This document shows, piece by piece, positions 17,497 through 25,159 of a stretch of 64,000 nucleotides of DNA. How positions within the stretch are numbered: position 1 is the stretch's first letter; every line of letters begins with the position of its first letter. The notes under the pieces are model-generated. The model saw only the letters and a list, made by a program, of their open reading frames with translations. It was not told the origin of the DNA and ran no database searches. This DNA comes from Arthrobacter sp. APC 3897 (GTDB lineage: Bacteria; Actinomycetota; Actinomycetes; Actinomycetales; Micrococcaceae). Made by a program: the position numbers and the translations under genes. Where the stretch lies: assembly GCF_030407495.1 (NCBI RefSeq), contig NZ_JASDDG010000001.1:62001-126000 (forward strand), given 5' to 3'.

Positions 17497-19158
17497 ATGA
17501 AGACCCACCTCGACCGCTACCGGCAGATCGCCGAAATCCTGTACCGCAACGGCTTTGGCTACCTGGTTGCCGCCTCGGGACTGGAAAACCGGCTGCCTTT
17601 CCGGCGCAGGCCGCAGGCAACAGACCGGCCGCAGGGCTCCGCCAATGCCCCTGAGTACCTGCGCCGGGCGCTGGAGGAGCTGGGTCCCACGTTTGTGAAG
17701 ATAGGGCAGCTGCTGTCCACCCGGCAGGACCTGCTGCCGCCCAGATACCAGGAGGAACTGGCTAAGCTGCAGGATGAAGCTGGCCCCGTGCCCTGGGAAG
17801 AAATCCAGCCGGTGCTGCAGGCGGAACTGGGCTCGGACGTGATGAAAAAATTCTCCGCCTTCGACACCACGCCGCTGGCCAGTGCCTCCATTGGACAGGT
17901 CTATGCCGCCCAACTGCGCAACGGTGCCGACGTAGTGGTGAAGATCCGGCGTCCGGGGGTGGAGGAGGAGGTGAATGAGGACCTGGATATTCTTCAGGGG
18001 CTGGCCGGATATGCCGGCAGGCACTGGGAAGCGGCACGCGACTATGACCTCAAGGGTTTGATGGACGAGTTCGCCGAGACCCTGCGGGAGGAGCTGGATT
18101 ACCAGCAGGAAGCCCGCAACACCAACCGGTTTGCCCTCAACTTCCAGGACAGTCCCGTGGTGCAGATTCCCGTGGTGTATTCCGATGTCAGCACCTCCAA
18201 AGTCCTGACCCTGCAGCGGCTGTACGGGCTGAAAGTAACTGACACCGCCGCCATCGACGCCGCCGGGATAGACCGCAGGGTGCTCGCCGCCGATGCGGCC
18301 AACGCCGAAATGAAGATGGTGTTCGAGGACGGGTTCTTCCACGCTGATCCGCATCCGGGAAACATCTTCGTGGAAAAGGGCGGCCGGATCGGACTCATCG
18401 ATTTCGGCATGGTGGGGGAGGTGGATGACCGGCTCCGCACCCAGCTCTCGGCGCTCTTTGTGGCGGTAATGCGCAAGGACGCGGAACGGATGGCTTCGGC
18501 GCTGATCCGGATGTGCCCCATGTCCCGCCGCGTGGACCGGATCCAGCTCCGGCTGGACCTGCAGCAGCTGATCCGGCTCTACGCGGGCAAGACGCTCGGC
18601 AACGCGCCGGTGGGACGCATCATCAATGCAGGAATGGCGATCATCCGCACCCATCATCTGCAGCTGCCCCGGGAGATGGCCCTGCTGCTGCGCATGCTGA
18701 TCATGACTGAAGGCATGGGAGAGGTGCTCGATCCCGACTTCAGCATGGGGGAGACCCTCGCTCCGTACGCCCGGCGGATGACCATGCGGCAGATGAATCC
18801 GATCACCTTTGTCCGGCGCCTGGGACAGGCGGGCGTCGAGACGCTCGAGCTCAGCGCCGAACTCCCGGATCAGGTCCGCCGGCTCCTGACCACGCTGGAC
18901 TTTGAAGGCCTGGAGATCCACTTGCGCGCCGAAGAACTCGCCCCGCTGGTGGTTCGCTTGGAGAAAGTGGGCAATCGGATGGTTGCTGCCATTTTTGCGG
19001 CCGCCTTCATCCGCGGGGTGGGGGAGCTGGCGCTGGGGGACGCTGAGCGCTGGAAGTCCTGGCAGGCTCCGCTCATGACAGCCGGCCTGGCCTCCACCGG
19101 GGCACTGGGCGGCTACCTGGCCTGGACTGCCCGTAAACAGCGGCTGGCGAGCTACTGA
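17497..19158 (+). CDS. ABC1/UbiB (AarF) family atypical kinase
   Basis: 553 residues from the ATG at 17497 (GGGAG 7 nt upstream). It has the UbiB signature KxGQ motif (KIGQLLSTRQDLLP), the Ala-rich loop ASIGQVYAAQL replacing the usual glycine loop, the catalytic FHADPHPGNIF and the metal-binding IDFGMVG. Two hydrophobic segments near the C-terminus (MVAAIFAAAFIRGV, LASTGALGGYLAW) suggest membrane association. Family members support quinone biosynthesis or lipid homeostasis as ATPases; in menaquinone-using actinobacteria the exact role is unknown. Its stop overlaps that of the convergent MHS transporter by a few bases. Confidence 0.9.
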   Translation: MKTHLDRYRQIAEILYRNGFGYLVAASGLENRLPFRRRPQATDRPQGSANAPEYLRRALEELGPTFVKIGQLLSTRQDLLPPRYQEELAKLQDEAGPVPWEEIQPVLQAELGSDVMKKFSAFDTTPLASASIGQVYAAQLRNGADVVVKIRRPGVEEEVNEDLDILQGLAGYAGRHWEAARDYDLKGLMDEFAETLREELDYQQEARNTNRFALNFQDSPVVQIPVVYSDVSTSKVLTLQRLYGLKVTDTAAIDAAGIDRRVLAADAANAEMKMVFEDGFFHADPHPGNIFVEKGGRIGLIDFGMVGEVDDRLRTQLSALFVAVMRKDAERMASALIRMCPMSRRVDRIQLRLDLQQLIRLYAGKTLGNAPVGRIINAGMAIIRTHHLQLPREMALLLRMLIMTEGMGEVLDPDFSMGETLAPYARRMTMRQMNPITFVRRLGQAGVETLELSAELPDQVRRLLTTLDFEGLEIHLRAEELAPLVVRLEKVGNRMVAAIFAAAFIRGVGELALGDAERWKSWQAPLMTAGLASTGALGGYLAWTARKQRLASY

Positions 19159-20474
19159 CGCGCCGGCCGGGCCGCCCCCAGGTCTGCCGTGGGGGTGCGG
19201 TAGGTCTCGCGTGCCGTCAGGGCCGAGATTGAAGCAATAATGCTGATCGCTGCGGTGAACAGACTGATGACCACCCAGCCTCCGGGTTCCAACCCGCCCA
19301 GTGCTGCCACGATGGACGGCGCAAATCCGGCCATGAGGAATCCCAGCTGGGTGCCGATGGCCAGCCCCGAGAAACGGACCCGGGCGCTGAACATTTCGGC
19401 GTAGAACGAGGGCCATACCGCGTTGGCAGCTGCATAGCCGCAGGAGAACACCGTCACGGAAAGCACAAACTGGAGCAGGGTGTTACCCGATTCCATGGAC
19501 AACAGGTAGAACGGCATCACTGCGGCCGAGGACAGCGCGCCGTAGATGAATACGGGCTTGCGGCCGATCCGGTCGGCCAGCATTCCGAACAGCGGCTGCG
19601 TTCCCAGGGCTACCACGTTGCCGGCCACGACGAGCCACAGCGTGATGCTGGCATCCACCTCGCCCACGTCCGTGCCGTACTTGATCGCCAGCGTGCCGTA
19701 GACGGTGGACACCGCGGCGATGAACGCACAGCAGATGACCCGCAGCACGTCCCGCCAGTGGTGGGCCAGCAGGTCTCCCACGGGCAGCCGGGAGATTTCG
19801 TTGTTGGCCTTCGCGGCGGCGAAGGTGGGCGTTTCATGCAGCGAGCGCCGGATGAAATAGGTCACCAGGACCACCACTGCGCTGAGCCAGAACGGAATAC
19901 GCCACCCGATGCCGTACTTGATGTCATCAGGGAGGGCCAGTACCGGGATGAAGACCAGCGCGGCGAGGATCTGCCCGCCCTGGGTTCCGGTGAGGGTCCA
20001 GGAGGTGAAGAAGGAGCGGCGGTTGTCCGGGGCATGTTCAAGCGTCAGGGAGCTGGCTCCGGCCTGCTCGCCGGCGGCCGACAGGCCCTGCATCAGGCGG
20101 CACACCACCAGCAGTGCCGGAGCCCACCACCCGATGACGTCGAACCCGGGAAGGCAGCCGATCAGGAAGGTTGACGCTCCCATCAGGACCAGGGTGAACA
20201 TGAGTACTTTCTGGCGGCCCACCCGGTCGCCGAAGTGGCCGAGCACCACGGCGCCCACCGGACGGGCAACGTAGGCAAACCCGAACGTTGCCAGGGACAT
20301 GATCGATGCCTGCGTGCCTGAGTCCGGAAAGAACACGTAGGGGAAGATCAGGGCCGCGGCGGATCCGAAGATAAAAAAGTCGTAATACTCAACCGCGCTG
20401 CCCATGAAGCTGGCTGCCGCCGCCTTCTTTGGTGTCTTGGCGTGGACTTTGTCCGCTGGGACAGTCTCAGTCAT
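19152..20474 (-). CDS. MFS transporter, MHS family (likely shikimate/quinate importer)
   Basis: 440 residues, 12 predicted membrane helices, of the metabolite:H+ symporter family. The cytoplasmic loop 2-3 motif GHFGDRVGRQKVL and the N-terminal SAVEYYDFFIFGSAAALIFP are family hallmarks (compare ShiA, ProP). The start MTETVPADK at 20474 is supported by AGGAGA 6 nt upstream; a longer frame to 20570 lacks one. Being divergent from quinate/shikimate dehydrogenase and dehydroshikimate dehydratase genes, the most likely cargo is shikimate, quinate or dehydroshikimate (inference from context). The shared 164-nt intergenic region contains palindromes suited to the cluster's IclR regulator. Confidence 0.88.
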   Translation of the reverse strand: MTETVPADKVHAKTPKKAAAASFMGSAVEYYDFFIFGSAAALIFPYVFFPDSGTQASIMSLATFGFAYVARPVGAVVLGHFGDRVGRQKVLMFTLVLMGASTFLIGCLPGFDVIGWWAPALLVVCRLMQGLSAAGEQAGASSLTLEHAPDNRRSFFTSWTLTGTQGGQILAALVFIPVLALPDDIKYGIGWRIPFWLSAVVVLVTYFIRRSLHETPTFAAAKANNEISRLPVGDLLAHHWRDVLRVICCAFIAAVSTVYGTLAIKYGTDVGEVDASITLWLVVAGNVVALGTQPLFGMLADRIGRKPVFIYGALSSAAVMPFYLLSMESGNTLLQFVLSVTVFSCGYAAANAVWPSFYAEMFSARVRFSGLAIGTQLGFLMAGFAPSIVAALGGLEPGGWVVISLFTAAISIIASISALTARETYRTPTADLGAARPARQ

Positions 20475-20495
20475 GGGGGTCTCCTGTGCCGGGAA

Positions 20496-20533
20496 GTGTG
20501 CGCTGTTCGCACACGTGTGCAGAGTTCGAACAG
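20496..20533. promoter_or_regulatory. nested palindromes, putative IclR operator between divergent genes
   Basis: Three overlapping inverted repeats: GTGTGCG-N5-CGCACAC (20496-20514), the perfect 12-mer GCACACGTGTGC (20509-20520), and CTGTTCG...CGAACAG (20503-20509, 20527-20533). Their position between the divergent transporter and dehydrogenase genes makes them the best candidate binding region for the IclR protein encoded at 23428-24192. Confidence 0.55.
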
Positions 20534-20638
20534 TTCCAGTAATGTAGCTCACAGCTGTGGACCCCTGCAATGTCTTTACGCGGCTGTGTCATGTCTCTTC
20601 GGAGCGGGAAGCCCCGCCCCCGCGAAAGGAAAAGTTTC

Positions 20639-21520
20639 GTGAGTACACCATCGGAATCCTTTGTGGTTGGCCTCATTGGGGAGGGTGTTACCCCCTCCCT
20701 CTCGCCGCCCATGCATGAGCAGGCCGCTGACCGGCTGGGGCTGCGGTATATTTACCGGCCCGTGGATCTGACGGTACTCGGGGCCGGTGAAGGCGTCGAG
20801 GCCAGGCTGAAAGCCCTGCTGCACGGCGGCCGTGACCTCGGCTTCAACGCCTTCAACATCACACACCCGTGCAAACAGCTCGTCCTGGACTGCCTGGACG
20901 CTGTGTCCGACGACGCCGCCCGGCTGGGGGCCGTGAACACCGTCCTGATCAGGGACGGCCAATTCATCGGGCACAACACTGACTTCTCCGGCTTCGCCTC
21001 CGCGCTGGCAGCGGGCCTGCCGGGCGCGGTCCTGGACCGTGTGGTGCAGCTGGGTGTGGGCGGCGCAGGTTCCGCCGTCGCGTACGCCCTGCTCAAGGCG
21101 GGCAGCACCCATCTGACGCTGATCGACACCGACTACTCCCGCGCTGCTGAGCGGGCACGGGCGCTGGGCAGGCTCTTTCCCGGACAGGCAGTGGCCGCCG
21201 CGCAGAGCGGTGACCTTCCCGGCCTCCTGGCCGGGGCGGACGGCTTTGTGCACGCAACTCCGGTGGGAATGCACTCCCACCCCGGCCTGCCCCTGGACCC
21301 GGACCTGCTGTCACCGCGGCACTGGGTTGCCGACGTCGTCTACCGCCCGCTGGAGACGGAACTGGTCCGGGCCGCACAGGCCCGGGGCTGCGCCGTGCTG
21401 GACGGGGGCCAGATGGCAGTTGGCCAGGCGGTGGACGCCTTTGAGCTGATTACCGGGATTCGACCGGACCCGAACCTCATGCGGCAGGATTTTCTCGACC
21501 TCATCAAACGCGGACTCTAG
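20639..21520 (+). CDS. quinate/shikimate 5-dehydrogenase (catabolic, QsuD-like)
   Basis: 293 residues, AroE/YdiB fold. The N-terminal substrate domain has GLIGEGVTPSLSPPMHEQA and NITHPCK79Q (catalytic Lys79), with NTD115FSGF supplying Asp115. The NAD(P) domain has LGVGGAGSAVAYALLKAG. The C-terminus carries the DVVYRPLETELVRAAQ and GGQMAVGQAVDAFELITG motifs. It reversibly oxidises shikimate to 3-dehydroshikimate and/or quinate to 3-dehydroquinate. Context and the GxGV..S start of the substrate site point to the catabolic QsuD type rather than biosynthetic AroE. The GTG start at 20639 was chosen over an upstream in-frame ATG because GAAAGGAAAA lies about 8 nt before it. The gene is followed 10 nt later by the dehydratase. 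Confidence 0.9.
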   Translation: MSTPSESFVVGLIGEGVTPSLSPPMHEQAADRLGLRYIYRPVDLTVLGAGEGVEARLKALLHGGRDLGFNAFNITHPCKQLVLDCLDAVSDDAARLGAVNTVLIRDGQFIGHNTDFSGFASALAAGLPGAVLDRVVQLGVGGAGSAVAYALLKAGSTHLTLIDTDYSRAAERARALGRLFPGQAVAAAQSGDLPGLLAGADGFVHATPVGMHSHPGLPLDPDLLSPRHWVADVVYRPLETELVRAAQARGCAVLDGGQMAVGQAVDAFELITGIRPDPNLMRQDFLDLIKRGL

Positions 21521-21530
21521 GGGGAGCACT

Positions 21531-23438
21531 GTGCGGACATCCATTGCGACGGTGTGCCTGAGCGGCACGCTCGAGGAAAAGATGAGGGCCTGTGCGGCCG
21601 CCGGATTTGACGGCATTGAGATCTTTGAACAGGACCTGATTGTGTCGCCGGACAGTCCGGAAGAGATCCGGGACCTGGCTGCTGAGCTTGGCCTGAGTCT
21701 GGACCTGTTCCAGCCGTTCCGCGATTTTGAGGGTGTCACGGAGGAACTGCTCCGGGAAAACCTCTACCGCGCCGAAGCCAAGTTCAGGGTGATGAACCGG
21801 CTGGGTATCGACACCATGCTGGTTTGTTCCAATGTGGCCACGGCCACCGTGGATGACGACGGCGTCGCGGCCTCCCAGCTGCGCCGCATGGGTTCGGCCG
21901 CCGCCCGGTACGGCATCCGGCTGGCGTATGAGGCGCTGGCCTGGGGAAAATACGTGAACGATTTTGAGCACGCGCAGCGGATCGTGGATCTGGCGGACCA
22001 CCCCAACGTGGGTACCTGCCTGGACAGCTTCCACATATTGTCACGCGGCGCGAATCCGGCCGGGATCGAAAAGATACCGGCGGAAAAGATCTTCTTTGTC
22101 CAGCTGGCCGATGCTCCGGAACTGTCCCTGGACGTGCTTTCCTGGAGCCGGCACTACCGGGTGTTTCCGGGTGAAGGCGCCTTTGACCTGACGACCTTCA
22201 TGGCCCACCTGGTCCGCAGCGGCTACAACGGGCCGGTGTCGCTGGAGGTCTTCAACGACGTGTTCCGGCAGACCGCCGAGGAACGGACAGCCGTGGACGC
22301 CAGGCGCTCGCTGATGTGGCTCGAAGAGCGGACCTCCGTGTCCCTGGCGGAGGATGGCGAGGTCCGCGCATACCCGATGGATCTTGCCACCCTTCCGGTA
22401 GTTGCCGAGCCGACAGGCTTCAATTTCGCGGAAGTGAAGGCTGAGGATACCGGTGCCGTGGAAAAGCTGCTGTTCCAGCTGGGTCTGCACTGCGAAGGCA
22501 GGCACCGGACCAAGCCGGTACAGCTGTGGAGCGCCGGCCGGGCACGTGTGATCATTAACCAGCAGCAGGCCCGGGGGATGCCGGCTATTTCGGCACTGGG
22601 CCTGGACGTGCAGGACCCGCAGGCTGCCGCCTCCCGGGCCGTCCAGCTCAAGGCACAGCCGGTCAGCAGGCGCAGCCAGGCGGATGAAGCCGTCCTGCAG
22701 GCCGTCTCGGCTCCTGACTCCACTGAGATCTTCCTGTGCGAGGCCACTGAGGACGGCACCGTAGCGTGGGCGGACGAATTCGCTGTCCCCCCGCGCCCGG
22801 CGGGGGGCCAGGGCGGGCACGGCCCAGGCGTCGGGGACGAGCCGCTGATCACCCACATTGACCACATCAACCTCTCCCAGCCGTGGCAGCACTTCGACGA
22901 GGCCGTCCTTTTCTACGAATCGACCCTCTCCCTGCTTCCGCGCGCGTCGCAGGAAGTGCCCAGCCCCATGGGCCTGGTCCGCAGCCAGGTGATGCGCAGC
23001 AGTGACGGCGCCGTCCGGCTGGCCCTGAATATTGCACCCATGGTCCTTGAGCAGCAGCCGGGACGGCACGGGTCCGCGGAGTATCCGCAGCATGTGGCGT
23101 TTGCCTGCCGTGACGTGGTGGCACTGGCACGCCGGGCGCGGGAGCGGGGACTGGATTTCTTGCCGGTGCCGGCGAATTATTACGAGGACCTGCAGGCACG
23201 GTTCCGGCTGGAGGATGATCTGCTGGCTCTCCTGCAGTCCCTCAACCTGCTGTATGACAGGGACGGGGACGGTGAATTCCTGCATTTCTATACGGCGACG
23301 GTGGGCAGCGTGTTCTTCGAGGTGGTGGAGCGCCGTGGCCGGTATGACGGCTACGGGGCGCCCAATGCGCCGGTGCGGCTGGCCTCGCAGTATCAGCGGG
23401 AGGGCGCCGGCAGACGGGACGGACGGCATGGGGTCTGA
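21531..23438 (+). CDS. 3-dehydroshikimate dehydratase fused to an HPPD-like domain (QsuB type)
   Basis: 635-residue two-domain protein. Residues ~1-270 are a TIM-barrel dehydroshikimate dehydratase (starts RTSIATVCLSGTLEEKMRA, with EIFEQDL and LEVFNDVFR metal-site motifs), converting 3-dehydroshikimate to protocatechuate. Residues ~440-620 form a VOC domain like 4-hydroxyphenylpyruvate dioxygenase with the iron-ligand triad positions intact: HID-H445-IN, Q-H521-VAF and FFE597VVER. This fusion is known from Corynebacterium QsuB and Pseudomonas QuiC1; the role of the second domain there is not settled. GTG start. It lies between the dehydrogenase (10 nt) and the IclR gene (11-nt overlap), so they form one operon. 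Genes for protocatechuate ring cleavage are not in this window. Confidence 0.92.
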   Translation: MRTSIATVCLSGTLEEKMRACAAAGFDGIEIFEQDLIVSPDSPEEIRDLAAELGLSLDLFQPFRDFEGVTEELLRENLYRAEAKFRVMNRLGIDTMLVCSNVATATVDDDGVAASQLRRMGSAAARYGIRLAYEALAWGKYVNDFEHAQRIVDLADHPNVGTCLDSFHILSRGANPAGIEKIPAEKIFFVQLADAPELSLDVLSWSRHYRVFPGEGAFDLTTFMAHLVRSGYNGPVSLEVFNDVFRQTAEERTAVDARRSLMWLEERTSVSLAEDGEVRAYPMDLATLPVVAEPTGFNFAEVKAEDTGAVEKLLFQLGLHCEGRHRTKPVQLWSAGRARVIINQQQARGMPAISALGLDVQDPQAAASRAVQLKAQPVSRRSQADEAVLQAVSAPDSTEIFLCEATEDGTVAWADEFAVPPRPAGGQGGHGPGVGDEPLITHIDHINLSQPWQHFDEAVLFYESTLSLLPRASQEVPSPMGLVRSQVMRSSDGAVRLALNIAPMVLEQQPGRHGSAEYPQHVAFACRDVVALARRARERGLDFLPVPANYYEDLQARFRLEDDLLALLQSLNLLYDRDGDGEFLHFYTATVGSVFFEVVERRGRYDGYGAPNAPVRLASQYQREGAGRRDGRHGV

Positions 23439-24192
23439 AGAGGGGTACTACGTCAAGTCGACGGAAAAGACACTGGCGGTCCTGAGTGCTTTTACGCCGG
23501 AGCATCCGCGCCTGAGCGTCAGCGCCGTGGCGGCGGCCGCGGATCTCAGCCGGGCCGCAGCACGGCGCTTCCTGCTGACCCTGCGCGATCTGGGATACCT
23601 GCGCAGCGACGGCACGCTGTTCGAACTGGCGCCGCGCTCACTGGATATCGGGTCAGCGTTTCTGGCAACGCTGTCCCTGCCCTCGGTGGCGGAACCTCAT
23701 CTCAAGGCTCTGGCCTCTGATCTGGGTGAAACCACGTCCCTCTGCGTGCTCGACGGCATGCACGTGGTGTATGTGGCACGCTTTACCGCGCCCCGGCTGG
23801 TTCACGTCTCCGTGAACGTGGGCACCCGCTTTCCGGCGTGGGCAACATCCATGGGCCGGGTCCTCATCGCAGCCCTGGAGCCCGACGAGCGCGAAGCCCA
23901 CCTGAGCGCCGTCGAACTCCGCCCGCTGACGCCGCACACCGTCTCCAGCCTGGAAGAGCTGAGGTCCGAGGTGGAGCTTGCCGGCCGCCGCGGCTGGAGC
24001 CGGGTCACTGACGAGTTGGAAGGCGGACTGCGCGGGGTGGCGGTTCCGGTATTCCGCGCCGGCACTGTGGTAGCCGCCGCGAACGTGTCCCTGCAGACCC
24101 ACCGGGATCCGAACGAGTCCGTGGAAGAAACCGTGATTCCACAGCTGAGGTCGGCGGCTGAAAGAATCACCGCCGACCTCAACGTCAGGTAA
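23428..24192 (+). CDS. IclR-family transcriptional regulator
   Basis: 254 residues. The N-terminal winged helix-turn-helix (KSTEKTLAVLSAFTPEHPRLSVSAVAAAADLSRAAARRFLLTL) precedes a GAF-like effector domain (SMGRVLIAALEPDE, GVAVPVF, VSLQTHRDP). It resembles PcaR/PobR-type activators of protocatechuate and related pathways. The ATG at 23428 lies inside the end of the dehydratase gene, so translation is coupled. It most likely controls this quinate/shikimate cluster in response to an aromatic or alicyclic intermediate (inference). Upstream in-frame sequence belongs to the dehydratase reading region and is not part of this gene. Confidence 0.9.
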   Translation: MGSEEGYYVKSTEKTLAVLSAFTPEHPRLSVSAVAAAADLSRAAARRFLLTLRDLGYLRSDGTLFELAPRSLDIGSAFLATLSLPSVAEPHLKALASDLGETTSLCVLDGMHVVYVARFTAPRLVHVSVNVGTRFPAWATSMGRVLIAALEPDEREAHLSAVELRPLTPHTVSSLEELRSEVELAGRRGWSRVTDELEGGLRGVAVPVFRAGTVVAAANVSLQTHRDPNESVEETVIPQLRSAAERITADLNVR

Positions 24193-24208
24193 CTGCTGCC
24201 CGGACCCC

Positions 24209-25159
24209 TTAGCCGGCGTAGTCCGTAGCGTTGTAGATGTTCAGATTCAGGGCAGCAGCCACCTGCGCCACCGCCTTCTGTCCCCGGACGCTGTTGCCCA
24301 CCGGATCCAGCGGGGGAGAGAACGCCGCAATGGCCAGGGTGCCCGGCATGATCGCCAGGATCCCGCCGCCAACGCCGCTCTTGCCCGGCAGGCCTACTTT
24401 GTAGGCCCAGTCCCCGGAGGACGTGTACATTCCCTCCATGGTCATTTCCGCCAGGATCGGAGGAACCAGGGATGCATCGAACACCTGCTGTCCCGTAACC
24501 GGATTCCGGCCCCTGGCGGCCACGGTGGCTCCCATCGTTGCCAGATCCCGGGCAGTCACCAGGGTGGAACACTGCCGGGTGTAAACCTCGCAGGCTTCCA
24601 TTGGATCCGAATACATCGTTCCACCCGAGTACAGCAGCCATGCGATGGCGCGGTTGTGGAAATTGGTGGACTGCTCGGAATCATTGACGGCATCACTGAT
24701 GTGGATTTCCCGGCCGGCGAAGGCGCTTTGCATGGCCAGGATTTTCTGCCAGCGCTGATCCGGTGAATCCGCCGGAATCAAGGAGACCGTGGACATGGCC
24801 CCCGCATTCACCAGCGGCGAAACCGGCTTGTTGTCGTGCATCGCCACAGCCATCACCGAGTTGAACGGCTCCCCGGTGGGATCCGCGCCCACTTTGTCAT
24901 GGAATTCCCGCAACCCCACGTCCTGCATCGCCAGGGTCATGGAAAACACTTTGGAAATGGACTCCAGGGCAAACTCGAATCCGGTGTCCCCGGCTTCAAA
25001 CAGGTCACCGTCGGCCGTCACCACGCACACGCCGAACAGGGACGGATCCACTGACGCCAGATACGGAATGTAACTGGCATTGGCACCGCCGGTGTCTCCG
25101 GTATGGTCCTTGTAAGCGGCCTGGACGGCCCGGGTAATAGCTGATTTGTCCGGCATCAT
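24209..25159 (-). CDS. glsA: glutaminase
   Basis: 316 residues, normal for bacterial GlsA/YbaS glutaminases of the serine beta-lactamase-like fold, which hydrolyse glutamine to glutamate and ammonia. The catalytic Ser67-x-x-Lys70 motif is in ALESISKVFSM; other family blocks are GANASYIPYLASVD, NAGAMSTVSL, NFHNRAIAWLLYS and GLPGKSGVGGGI. Its ATG overlaps the stop of gadC by 4 nt. In this operon it can supply glutamate for decarboxylation and release ammonia that itself consumes protons, as YbaS does in acid resistance of enterobacteria. Confidence 0.95.
   Translation of the reverse strand: MMPDKSAITRAVQAAYKDHTGDTGGANASYIPYLASVDPSLFGVCVVTADGDLFEAGDTGFEFALESISKVFSMTLAMQDVGLREFHDKVGADPTGEPFNSVMAVAMHDNKPVSPLVNAGAMSTVSLIPADSPDQRWQKILAMQSAFAGREIHISDAVNDSEQSTNFHNRAIAWLLYSGGTMYSDPMEACEVYTRQCSTLVTARDLATMGATVAARGRNPVTGQQVFDASLVPPILAEMTMEGMYTSSGDWAYKVGLPGKSGVGGGILAIMPGTLAIAAFSPPLDPVGNSVRGQKAVAQVAAALNLNIYNATDYAG

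Noticed and set aside
17449-19416. Open frame of 655 codons antisense to the ABC1 kinase gene
   Set aside because: Same shadow effect; the sense strand has conserved kinase motifs and the antisense protein has none.
20517-20535. LexA/SOS box suggested by TTCGAACAGTTC
   Set aside because: Half-site spacing is wrong for actinobacterial LexA sites and the flanking genes are catabolic.
23032-23427. N-terminal extension of the IclR frame
   Set aside because: This region encodes the HPPD-like domain of the dehydratase in another frame; the IclR fold begins after the ATG at 23428.
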